A stretch of DNA of 64,000 nucleotides from Streptomyces griseus (GTDB lineage Bacteria > Actinomycetota > Actinomycetes > Streptomycetales > Streptomycetaceae): assembly GCF_900460065.1 (NCBI RefSeq), contig NZ_UAVD01000011.1, positions 82,125 through 146,124 on the forward strand. The letters run 5' to 3'. Position 1 is the stretch's first letter. Each line of letters starts with the position of its first letter. Below are positions 55,164-62,881 of the stretch, piece after piece. The notes below the pieces were generated by a model. It was not told the DNA's origin and did not search any database. It saw nothing but the letters and a program-made list of their open reading frames with translations. Both the position numbers and the translations under genes were made by a program.

Positions 55164-57023
55164 TCAGACGACGCCGCCCGACCAGTGGAGCACCGGCGCC
55201 TTGGTGCCGGTGGCGGTGCTGGTGAAGGTGAACAGTGAGTCGAGGCGTCGCCCGTCGGCGGAGGTGCTGCCTTCGTAGAGAACGCCGAGGTCGTCCTTGC
55301 CGTCGTTGTTGTAGTCCCCGGAGGTCGGCAGACTCACGTTCCAGTTGAAGGAGCCCGTGCTCGTCCAGGTCTGCTTGGGCGCGGCGAAGGCGGTGCCGTT
55401 GCTGGTGAAGGCGAACAGCGTGGAGACGTGCTTTCCGTCCGCGGCCTGCCCGGAGTCGTAGAGGACGGCGAGGTCGTCCTTGCCGTCCCCGTTGGAGTCG
55501 CCCGATACCGGCTTGCTCTTGTCCCAGGTGAAGGATCCGGTGCTGGTCCAGGAGGTGGTGGGGTTGTTGAAGGCGGTGCCGTTGCTGGTGAACGTGAAGG
55601 TGAGGGAGACGAACTTGCCGTCGTTGGCCTGGCCGCCGTTGTAGAAGACGGCGAGGTCGTCCTTGCCGTCCCCGTTGAAGTCGCCCGATACCGGCTTGCT
55701 CTTGTCCCAGTCGAAGGATCCGGTGCTGGTCCAGGAGGTGGTGGGGTTGTTGAAGGCGGTGCCGTTGCTGGTGAACGTGAAGGTGAGGGAGACGAACTTG
55801 CCGTCGTTGGCCTGGCCGCCGTTGTAGAAGACGGCGAGGTCGTCCTTGCCGTCCCCGTTGAAGTCGCCCGATACCGGCTTGCTCTTGCTCCAGTCGAAGG
55901 AGCCCGAGCTGACCCAGCTCTGCTTCGGCGCGGCGAAGCCGGTGCCGTTGCTGGTGTACGTGAACACGGTGGTGACGTACTTTCCGTCCGCGGCCTTGCC
56001 GGAGTTGTAGAGGACGGCGAGGTCGTCCTTGCCGTCCCCGTTGTAATCGCCCGAGGTCAGCTTGGAGGCGGCGCCGCTGAAGGACCCCGTGCTGGCCCAG
56101 ACCCTCTTGGGCTCGGCGAAGCCGGTGCCGTCGCTGTAGAAGGCGAAGACCGAGGACCGGTGCTTGCCGTCCGGTCCGGTCCCGTTGTTGTAGAACGCGG
56201 CGATGTCCTCCTTGCCGTCGCCGTTGAAGTCCCCGGACGCCACCTGCGGGTCCTTCGGCAGTCCGCGGACCTGGGTGACCCAGTCGACGACATCGTCGGT
56301 GCGGGTCTCCACGGCACCACCCCGGGTCTCGTCGGAACCGAAGCAGCCGGCCTGCCACGAGGCGCTGTGCACGGCGGCGAGCAGGAACTTGCCGCCCTGC
56401 TCGCGCAGGGCGGGGCCGCCGGCGTCGCCCTTGCAGATCGCGCCGCCGTCACGGGTGACGGCCACCGTCGTCGCACCGGTCGCGCTCACGGCGAATGTCC
56501 CGGCGTGCAGCCGATCGGGCACCCAGGATGTCGCGGTGCGGCCGTAGCCCAGGGCTTGCAGGCTCTCCCCGGCCACCGGGGCGGAGTCCGCGAGGAGAAC
56601 CGGGGCGATGTCGGTGACCGGCTGGGCCAACTTGGCCATGACCAGGTCACGATCGGTGCGAGAGACCAGCTCGGTCACCTCGACGACCTTGCCGGCTGTG
56701 CTGGTCAGGTCCGTTCGGCCGATGGTCGCGGTGGTCTTCAGCGCGGGTGCGCCGGCGGGTACCGGGAACGAGGGCTGCCCGGCGGCCGCGAAGCAGCTGC
56801 TCGCGGTCAGGATCCACTGGGCGTCGACCAGGGAACCGGTGCAGGAACGCTTCGCTTCACCCTCACCGATGTCGAGCTTCGCGGTGAAGGCGTGGGAGCC
56901 GTTCGGGACCGCGTCACCGACGACGGCTTGGGCGGGGGAGGAGAGCGTCAGGGCGGCCGCCGCCGTCGCGGTGGCAGCGAGGGCAACTATGCGCTGCCCG
57001 CGGCGGGAAGATTGGATGTTCAC
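55164..57023 (-). CDS. Secreted trypsin-fold pseudoprotease with FG-GAP repeats
   Basis: The 619-residue exported protein has a signal peptide (1-33: RRGQRIVALAATATAAAALT, then SSPAQA). Next comes an S1-type domain (about 37-240) with WILTASSCF where TAAHC is expected, so His is Ser76. It retains Asp126 in DRDLVMAKL, but has KGDAGGPAL where GDSGGP is expected, so the nucleophile is Ala201. It should bind but not cut. Residues 243-619 hold six FG-GAP/VCBS-like repeats of about 61 residues with calcium-type DFNGDGKDDLAVFY loops, likely a propeller. GTG 57023 has AAGGA 5 bases upstream, which decides it over an earlier frame opening. Its role is unknown; an adhesion or inhibitor role is a guess. 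Confidence 0.88.
   Translation of the reverse strand: MNIQSSRRGQRIVALAATATAAAALTLSSPAQAVVGDAVPNGSHAFTAKLDIGEGEAKRSCTGSLVDAQWILTASSCFAAAGQPSFPVPAGAPALKTTATIGRTDLTSTAGKVVEVTELVSRTDRDLVMAKLAQPVTDIAPVLLADSAPVAGESLQALGYGRTATSWVPDRLHAGTFAVSATGATTVAVTRDGGAICKGDAGGPALREQGGKFLLAAVHSASWQAGCFGSDETRGGAVETRTDDVVDWVTQVRGLPKDPQVASGDFNGDGKEDIAAFYNNGTGPDGKHRSSVFAFYSDGTGFAEPKRVWASTGSFSGAASKLTSGDYNGDGKDDLAVLYNSGKAADGKYVTTVFTYTSNGTGFAAPKQSWVSSGSFDWSKSKPVSGDFNGDGKDDLAVFYNGGQANDGKFVSLTFTFTSNGTAFNNPTTSWTSTGSFDWDKSKPVSGDFNGDGKDDLAVFYNGGQANDGKFVSLTFTFTSNGTAFNNPTTSWTSTGSFTWDKSKPVSGDSNGDGKDDLAVLYDSGQAADGKHVSTLFAFTSNGTAFAAPKQTWTSTGSFNWNVSLPTSGDYNNDGKDDLGVLYEGSTSADGRRLDSLFTFTSTATGTKAPVLHWSGGVV
55501..55866. repeat. Tandem 183-bp near-identical repeat inside the FG-GAP gene
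   Basis: Bases 55501-55683 and 55684-55866 differ only at two positions near base 28 of each unit. Each encodes one 61-residue FG-GAP repeat. The flanking repeats are clearly more diverged, so this pair arose by recent duplication or conversion. Confidence 0.9.
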
Positions 57024-57307
57024 ATATTTCCTTGGCAGATGGGAGAGAGGGGCTGAGGAACTCGTGGGGCAAGGCCGAGGGAGTTGGCGTTGCACTGCGG
57101 CAGTGCCGCTTCGCGATGCGTGATCCTGCGGACTTCGAGCGTGTGGTGACCGAGGGACTCTGGCGGGTAGTACGGTGCCCGCTACGCAGGCCGCGGCGTA
57201 CGGAAGCGCGTCACGGACATGTGTCCCTGGATCAGGGCCAGGCCAGTCAGGGCCTGTCTCAGCCGGGACCATTGGGCTTGGTTGGTGAGGCCGGCGTGTG
57301 TGACGTG

Positions 57308-57551
57308 TCAGCCGGTGACGCGGATTTCGACCAGTGCTGAGCGCTCGCCTGTATCACCGGCTTCTCCCACGGTGGTGAGCTGGTCGGCCGGTGCGTTGAC
57401 GACAGTGCTCTTGCCGTCAGCGGTGAGGGGGGCCTTGGCGGGAGGCTCCTGCGTCCAGATGCGGGAGCGCCGGCGCACTGGCGCCGAGTCCCCGTACCAG
57501 AGCAGCTGTCAGACCGGCGAGAAGGGGCGTTCGGGAAGTGGATACCGGCAT
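57308..57551 (-). pseudogene. Frameshifted small secreted protein remnant
   Basis: On the minus strand an ATG at 57551, with GAGG ahead, opens a clear signal peptide (MPVSTSRTPLLAGLTAALVR, then GLGASAPAL). The frame stops at 57417. In the next frame (+1) an uninterrupted Streptomyces-like sequence runs on to a stop at 57308 (EPPAKAPLTADGKSTVVNAP, then GERSALVEIRVTG). One base gained or lost around 57440-57490 would join both into a secreted protein of about 80 residues. I do not recognise its family. A sequencing error would give the same picture. Confidence 0.45.
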
Positions 57552-57892
57552 GGATTCCTCGTGAGGGATGACATGTGTAGCAAAAGTGATCGTCAGGTAA
57601 CCATGTCGATTGCTTTGTGTAAAGCTCATGTAATGTCCACGCGCGCAGACTGACGCCATCCGTCGCCCGCGCGGGGCGACGTGGTCGGCGATGTGTCGGC
57701 GACGGCACAAGCCTCAAAGTTTTACCATGCACCCACTTGCCCGCGAAATGCCCAAAAGGGGCAAATGTCAACATTGGCTTCTCTTTTGGTTGCCTTTCCG
57801 GGCGGCACTTCGCTTGACCCGTGGGAGAAAGTGAAGTGAATGAAACTCGCTTTCTCGCCGAATGAATCAAGCGTAAGTCCTCTCGAGGAGCG

Positions 57893-58018
57893 ATGGGGAT
57901 GCCGTTTCGGGCTCGGGTCCTCTGTGCGGAACCGCTTGCCGCCGCGATCATTGCTGCGCTTCCGGTTGCCTCAACGGCAAACACGGCCAATGAGGCACGG
58001 TCGAGCGTTAACCGGTGA
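57893..58018 (+). CDS. 41-residue signal-peptide-like ORF, probably a gene remnant
   Basis: The ATG at 57893 follows GAGGAG directly (2 bases apart, closer than ideal). It encodes a basic start, a hydrophobic core (LAAAIIAALPVA) and an export-type STANTA site, then stops 12 residues later. It looks like the 5' end of a secreted-protein gene whose mature part is lost. It could be a functional small peptide, but nothing downstream continues it in another frame with confidence. Confidence 0.3.
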   Translation: MGMPFRARVLCAEPLAAAIIAALPVASTANTANEARSSVNR

Positions 58019-58756
58019 AGAACGGCTGGAGATTCGAATGCCTCCTCTGTCCTGATGGAGAAATTTCCATCGAGGACGGAGGAGGTGGCTTCTGCCTACT
58101 GCACGCCCCGGGGTGCTTGAGTGGCCGACGGTCGGGCGCCTGTCGGAATCGGCAGGGTGGGGCTATTCGGCGTCCGAAGTGGGTATTCTCGGCTCGGTGG
58201 AATGTGGAGCCTGGCAACGTTTCTCCGGTTTCGATGCGGAGGAGATGCGGGCGCACCGGCAGGAACCTGATCTGTCGGGGCGCCCCGGCTTTCCACCCAG
58301 GACACGATGAAGAATTGGACGCTGCCTCGCGGTCGCACGCCGGGAATTCGCGACCGCCCCGTGGGGGCGAATCCGCGCGCCGGTCCGGCTGGCATGAGGG
58401 CGGCAATGGCCCTGTCCGGTGCCCGCACTGGCGCCGGACAGGGCGCCGCAGGCGCGACCGGAGCCACCGTCCGGGTGCTGATGCAGATGCGCACGAGCAG
58501 GCGTTCGGCGCGGCTCTGCGTACACCGGGTGCCGGCGACCCTCGCCCCGGTTTGACCCCCCACACTCCGGCCCCGTAACCTTGACCCTCGGTGTGTTTAC
58601 TTGACGCGCCTACCCCTGAGCACATCCCTCCCGGTAACGGTCGGTGTTCGCGCCGCTCGCCAGGAGAGGCCGCTCATCCTTCCGGATCGTCCCGGGCCCC
58701 GGCCCGTGCGAGCGGCTGGCATCAGGGGATCCGTTCCGAGCGAGAGAGAGATCCGC
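58019..58756. other. Degenerate non-coding stretch and rplU promoter/leader
   Basis: These 738 bases carry short frames on both strands, none with a recognisable domain, ribosome site and codon bias together. The left part is probably decayed coding DNA. Near the right end, TTGACC (about 58579) and TTGACG (about 58600) could be -35 boxes for the rplU-rpmA operon, leaving a leader of about 130 bases with G/C-rich hairpin potential (CCGGGCCCCGGCCCG at about 58688). Confidence 0.5.
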
Positions 58757-59077
58757 GTGTACGCCATCGTGCGCAGCGGTGGTCGCCAGCACAAGGTTGC
58801 TGTCGGCGACATCGTTGAGGTTGACAAGATTTCCACTGCCAAGGTTGGCGACACGGTCGAGCTCTCGACCCTGCTCGTTGTCGACGGTGACGCGGTCACC
58901 AGCGACCCGTGGGTGCTCGACGGCATCAAGGTCACGGCTGAGATCGTGGACCACCACAAGGGCGCGAAGATCGACATCCTTCGCTACAAGAACAAGACCG
59001 GCTACCGCCGTCGCCAGGGTCACCGCCAGCAGTACACGGCGATCAAGGTCACCGGTATCCCCGCGGCTGCGAAGTAA
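58757..59077 (+). CDS. rplU: 50S ribosomal protein L21
   Basis: The 106-residue protein starts (V)[20 protein letters not shown] and carries the L21 signature [20 protein letters not shown] near the end, where it contacts 23S rRNA. Part of the large subunit. The frame opens earlier, but GTG 58757 gives the conserved [11 protein letters not shown] start with GAGAGAGAG upstream. rpmA follows after 14 bases. The rplU-rpmA-obg order is conserved across bacteria. Confidence 0.97.
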   Translation: MYAIVRSGGRQHKVAVGDIVEVDKISTAKVGDTVELSTLLVVDGDAVTSDPWVLDGIKVTAEIVDHHKGAKIDILRYKNKTGYRRRQGHRQQYTAIKVTGIPAAAK

Positions 59078-59091
59078 GGGACTGAGAACAC

Positions 59092-59349
59092 ATGGCACAC
59101 AAGAAGGGCGCATCTTCCACTCGGAACGGGCGCGACTCCAATGCTCAGCGGCTCGGCGTGAAGCGCTTCGGCGGTCAGGCCGTCAACGCCGGTGAGATCC
59201 TGGTCCGCCAGCGCGGCACCCACTTCCACCCGGGCACGGGCGTCGGCCGTGGCGGCGACGACACGCTGTTCGCGCTGGCCGCCGGTGCGGTGCAGTTCGG
59301 CACGCACCGTGGCCGCAAGGTCGTGAACATCGTTCCGCTCGCCGTCTGA
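59092..59349 (+). CDS. rpmA: 50S ribosomal protein L27
   Basis: The 85-residue protein starts [20 protein letters not shown]. The N-terminal tail reaches toward the peptidyl-transferase centre. [21 protein letters not shown] is the family core. No cleavable Firmicutes-type N-terminal extension is present. The ATG lies 14 bases after rplU, so both are one operon. A gap of 142 bases with a weak hairpin separates it from obg. Confidence 0.97.
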   Translation: MAHKKGASSTRNGRDSNAQRLGVKRFGGQAVNAGEILVRQRGTHFHPGTGVGRGGDDTLFALAAGAVQFGTHRGRKVVNIVPLAV

Positions 59350-59491
59350 TCCTTCTCAGCGCGCGCAGAACGACACAGCACCTTCCGAGGGCGGATCTCA
59401 GCTTTCCCGGCGAACGGGGAAGCGGGTCCGCCCTCGGCGTGTTACGACAGAGACAATTCCGTATTTTCCGCTGTACCTGGAGGCACCCACC

Positions 59492-60928
59492 ATGACCACC
59501 TTCGTGGACCGCGTCGAGCTGCATGCCGCCGCGGGTAACGGAGGCCACGGCTGCGCCTCCGTACACCGTGAGAAGTTCAAGCCGCTGGGAGGCCCCGACG
59601 GGGGCAACGGCGGACGCGGCGGCGATGTGATCCTCGTCGTCGAGCAGTCCGTGACCACGCTGCTCGACTACCACCACAGCCCCCACCGCAAGGCCACCAA
59701 CGGCCAGCCCGGCGCCGGCGACAACCGCTCCGGCAAGGACGGCCAGGACCTGGTCCTGCCCGTCCCCGACGGCACCGTGGTCCTCGACAAGGCCGGGAAC
59801 GTGCTCGCCGACCTCGTCGGCCAGGGCACCACCTTCGTGGCCGGTCAGGGGGGCCGCGGCGGCCTCGGCAACGCGGCGCTGGCCTCGGCCCGCCGCAAGG
59901 CCCCGGGCTTCGCGCTGCTCGGCGAGCCGGGGGAGAGCCGGGACATCGTCCTGGAGCTCAAGACCGTCGCCGACGTGGCCCTCGTGGGCTACCCGAGCGC
60001 CGGCAAGTCCTCCCTGATCTCGGTGCTCTCGGCGGCCAAGCCGAAGATCGCGGACTACCCGTTCACCACCCTCGTGCCGAACCTCGGCGTGGTCACCGCC
60101 GGTTCGACCGTCTACACCATCGCGGACGTCCCCGGGCTCATCCCCGGCGCCAGCCAGGGCAAGGGCCTCGGCCTGGAGTTCCTGCGGCACGTCGAGCGCT
60201 GCTCGGTGCTCGTGCACGTCCTGGACACCGCGACCCTGGAGTCCGACCGCGACCCCGTCTCCGACCTCGACATGATCGAGGAGGAGCTGCGGCTCTACGG
60301 CGGCCTGGAGAACCGGCCCCGCATCGTCGCCCTCAACAAGGTCGACATCCCGGACGGCCAGGACCTCGCCGACATGATCCGCCCCGACCTGGAGGCCCGC
60401 GGCTACCGCGTCTTCGAGGTCTCCGCCATCGCGCACAAGGGGCTCAAGGAGCTCTCCTTCGCGCTCGCCGGGATCATCGCCGAGGCACGCGCCACCAAGC
60501 CGAAGGAGGAGGCGACCCGCATCGTCATCCGTCCCAGGGCCGTCGACGACGCGGGCTTCACCGTCACCCTGGAGGACGACGGCATCTACCGCGTGCGCGG
60601 CGAGAAGCCCGAGCGCTGGGTCCGTCAGACCGACTTCAACAACGACGAGGCCGTCGGCTACCTCGCCGACCGGCTCAACCGCCTCGGTGTCGAGGACTCC
60701 CTGATGAAGGCGGGCGCCCGGGCCGGCGACGGCGTCGCGATCGGCCCCGAGGAGAACGCGGTCGTCTTCGACTGGGAACCGACCGTGACGGCGGGCGCCG
60801 AGATGCTCGGCCGCCGCGGCGAGGACCACCGCCTGGAGGAGCCGCGCCCCGCCGCGCAGCGTCGCCGGGAGCGTGACGCCGAGCGTGACGACGCGGAGAA
60901 GGAATACGACGAGTTCGACCCCTTCTGA
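59492..60928 (+). CDS. obg: Obg family GTPase
   Basis: The 478-residue GTPase is tied to ribosome assembly and, in Streptomyces, to the onset of aerial growth. The Gly-rich Obg fold (1-158: [15 protein letters not shown]) precedes the G domain: G1 [15 protein letters not shown]2/G3 YPFTTLVPN and [11 protein letters not shown]4 NKVD. The C-terminal OCT domain (about 340-420, [21 protein letters not shown]) is followed by an acidic/basic tail ([17 protein letters not shown]). ATG 59492 has TGGAGG 8-9 bases upstream. proB, which often follows obg, is not next here. Confidence 0.97.
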   Translation: MTTFVDRVELHAAAGNGGHGCASVHREKFKPLGGPDGGNGGRGGDVILVVEQSVTTLLDYHHSPHRKATNGQPGAGDNRSGKDGQDLVLPVPDGTVVLDKAGNVLADLVGQGTTFVAGQGGRGGLGNAALASARRKAPGFALLGEPGESRDIVLELKTVADVALVGYPSAGKSSLISVLSAAKPKIADYPFTTLVPNLGVVTAGSTVYTIADVPGLIPGASQGKGLGLEFLRHVERCSVLVHVLDTATLESDRDPVSDLDMIEEELRLYGGLENRPRIVALNKVDIPDGQDLADMIRPDLEARGYRVFEVSAIAHKGLKELSFALAGIIAEARATKPKEEATRIVIRPRAVDDAGFTVTLEDDGIYRVRGEKPERWVRQTDFNNDEAVGYLADRLNRLGVEDSLMKAGARAGDGVAIGPEENAVVFDWEPTVTAGAEMLGRRGEDHRLEEPRPAAQRRRERDAERDDAEKEYDEFDPF

Positions 60929-61053
60929 GGAGTCTCCCGCGAGGGAGCCCCGTTCACGGCCGACGGCCCGTCTCTCCGGAGGCGGGCCGTCCGGTAGCCT
61001 CGGGGCCGTGCGCCGAGTGGTTTTCGCCGGTCACACCGGGTGCACGTGCCGCG

Positions 61054-61077
61054 GATGTGTTGATTGGGCAACACATC
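61054..61077. promoter_or_regulatory. Inverted repeat in the leader of the CDP-ribitol gene
   Basis: GATGTGTTG-ATTGGG-CAACACATC (arms 61054-61062 and 61069-61077) is perfect and lies about 170 bases before the GTG 61247. The 318-base gap between obg and that gene has no other gene. It may be an operator or a hairpin in the transcript. Confidence 0.4.
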
Positions 61078-61246
61078 TGTGGGGTCGGTCACCCCGTGCG
61101 ACCGCCCCGAAGCGCCCAACCTCCCTGGCCAGAGGGTGAACTGCGGGTATCCGCAGGACGATCGGCGGACGACGTCCACCTTGCGAGACGGTCACGGAGA
61201 GTGCGACCATCACACTGTTCCCCCGTCATAGCAAGGTAGGTCGTCT

Positions 61247-62746
61247 GTGTCTGTGCCGCACGAAGCCAAGCCCCGGACCACAGCGGTCGTGCTCGCCGGT
61301 GGGACCGGTCAGCGCGTGGGCCTGTCGATCCCCAAGCAGCTGCTGAAGATCGCCGGCAAGGCCGTCATCGAGCACACGCTGACCATCTTCGAGAACGCCG
61401 AGGGCATCGACGACGTCATCGTGCTGATGGCGCCCGGTTTCGTGCCCGACGTCGAGAAGATCGTCGCGAAGGCCGGACTGACCAAGGTCACCCGGATCAT
61501 CGAGGGCGGCAGCACCCGCAACGAGACCACCGAGCGCGCCATCGCCGCCCTCGGCGAAGGCCTCGCCGAGGGCGAGGACCGCAACGTCCTCTTCCATGAC
61601 GCGGTACGCCCCCTGCTGTCACAGCGTGTGATCACGGACTGTGTCGACGCGCTGGACCGCTACCAGGCCGTCGACGTCGCCATCCCCTCCGCGGACACGA
61701 TCATCGTGACCCGAACGCACGGTGAGGACGGCGAGTTCATCACCGAGGTGCCCGACCGCTCCCGGCTGCGCCGCGGCCAGACGCCGCAGGCCTTCAAGCT
61801 CTCCACGATCCGCCGGGCGTACGAGGTCGCGGCGGGCGACCCCAACTTCCAGGCGACCGACGACTGCTCGGTGGTCCTCAAGTACCTCCCCGACGTGCCG
61901 ATCTACGTGGTCGCGGGCGACGAGTACAACATGAAGGTGACCCAGCCGGTCGACGTCTTCATCACCGACAAGCTCTTCCAGCTGGCCTCCACCGCCGCCC
62001 CCCGCCAGGCCGACGAGGCCGCCTACCGGGAGCTCCTCACCGGCAAGACCCTCGTGGTCTTCGGCGGTTCGTACGGCATCGGCGCCGACATCGCCTCCCT
62101 GGCGGAGAGCTACGGCGCGAAGGTCTACGCGCTGGGCCGCTCCACCACGGGGACGCACGTGGAGAACCCGGAGCACGTGGACGACGCGCTCTCCAAGGCG
62201 TACGCCGAGACCGGGCGGGTCGACTACGTCATCAACACCGCGGGCGTGCTGCGGATCGGCAAGCTGGCCGAGACCGACAACACGACGATCCAGGAAGCCC
62301 TGAACGTCAACTACCTGGCGCCCGTCCAGATCGCCCGCGCCTCGTACAAGTACCTCGCCGAGACCCAGGGCCAGTTGCTGCTCTACACCTCCAGCAGCTA
62401 CACCCGGGGCCGCGCCGAGTACAGCCTCTACTCCTCCACCAAGGCCGCGATGGTCAACCTCACCCAGGCGCTCGCCGACGAGTGGGCGGGCGAGGGCATC
62501 CGCGTCAACTGCGTGAACCCGGAGCGCACCGCGACCCCGATGCGCACCAAGGCGTTCGGCCAGGAGCCCGAGGGCTCGCTGCTCTCCTCGGAGGCGGTGG
62601 CCCGTACCTCGCTGGACGTCCTGCTCTCCGCCCTGACCGGTCACGTCATCGACGTACGGCAGCAGGACCCGACGGCGGGGGCCGCCGAGTCCTCCGGTTT
62701 CGAGCAGGCCCTGGCCTCCGTGCTGGACCGTCAAGCAGATGTGTAA
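61247..62746 (+). CDS. Cytidylyltransferase/SDR fusion, Bcs1-like (predicted CDP-ribitol synthase)
   Basis: The 499-residue cytosolic fusion has an IspD/TarI-type cytidylyltransferase (about 1-240: AVVLAGGTGQRVGLSIPKQL, DAVRPL, RRGQTPQAFKL, TDDCSVVLKY). A short-chain reductase follows (about 265-499: VFGGSYGIGADIASLAESYG, NTAGVL, YTSSSY, with Tyr395-Lys399). The same arrangement occurs in Haemophilus Bcs1, which reduces ribulose-5-phosphate and activates ribitol-5-phosphate with CTP to CDP-ribitol. It would feed a polyol-phosphate wall polymer. GTG 61247 has AAGGTAGG about 6-8 bases before it. A hairpin and a TagF-like gene follow. IspD itself is unlikely, since that enzyme is not fused to an SDR. 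Confidence 0.88.
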   Translation: MSVPHEAKPRTTAVVLAGGTGQRVGLSIPKQLLKIAGKAVIEHTLTIFENAEGIDDVIVLMAPGFVPDVEKIVAKAGLTKVTRIIEGGSTRNETTERAIAALGEGLAEGEDRNVLFHDAVRPLLSQRVITDCVDALDRYQAVDVAIPSADTIIVTRTHGEDGEFITEVPDRSRLRRGQTPQAFKLSTIRRAYEVAAGDPNFQATDDCSVVLKYLPDVPIYVVAGDEYNMKVTQPVDVFITDKLFQLASTAAPRQADEAAYRELLTGKTLVVFGGSYGIGADIASLAESYGAKVYALGRSTTGTHVENPEHVDDALSKAYAETGRVDYVINTAGVLRIGKLAETDNTTIQEALNVNYLAPVQIARASYKYLAETQGQLLLYTSSSYTRGRAEYSLYSSTKAAMVNLTQALADEWAGEGIRVNCVNPERTATPMRTKAFGQEPEGSLLSSEAVARTSLDVLLSALTGHVIDVRQQDPTAGAAESSGFEQALASVLDRQADV

Positions 62747-62770
62747 TAATTCTTGACAAATGTGCTTTTC

Positions 62771-62809
62771 CGGGCCTCTGTTGTCGCTTTGTGCGATGAC
62801 AGAGGCCCG
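62771..62809 (+). terminator. Hairpin between the CDP-ribitol and TagF-like genes
   Basis: Arms 62771-62787 and 62793-62809 with TTTGT loop pair over 17 positions, two of them G-T. It lies 25 bases past the stop. No T tail follows, so partial readthrough into the next gene is possible. Confidence 0.65.
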
Positions 62810-62881
62810 AATGCGTGAAGCCGCACCTTCACATTTCCGCCAATACGTGAATCAACCGGCACCCCCTGGAGCAGGTTCTTC

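Noticed and set aside
57219..57653. 144-residue plus-strand ORF upstream of the decayed region
   Set aside because: No ribosome site or motif, and it overlaps the better supported signal-peptide remnant on the other strand.
58015..58578. 187-residue plus-strand ORF before rplU
   Set aside because: Arg/Gly-rich with rare codons and no domain; several overlapping frames on both strands are equally open, as expected from non-coding G/C-rich DNA.
42025..58756. Mobile genetic island with integrase or insertion sequences
   Set aside because: No transposase, integrase, terminal repeats or target duplication could be found; the tRNAs at 13.6-13.9 kb are far away and have no duplicated 3' end that I could see.
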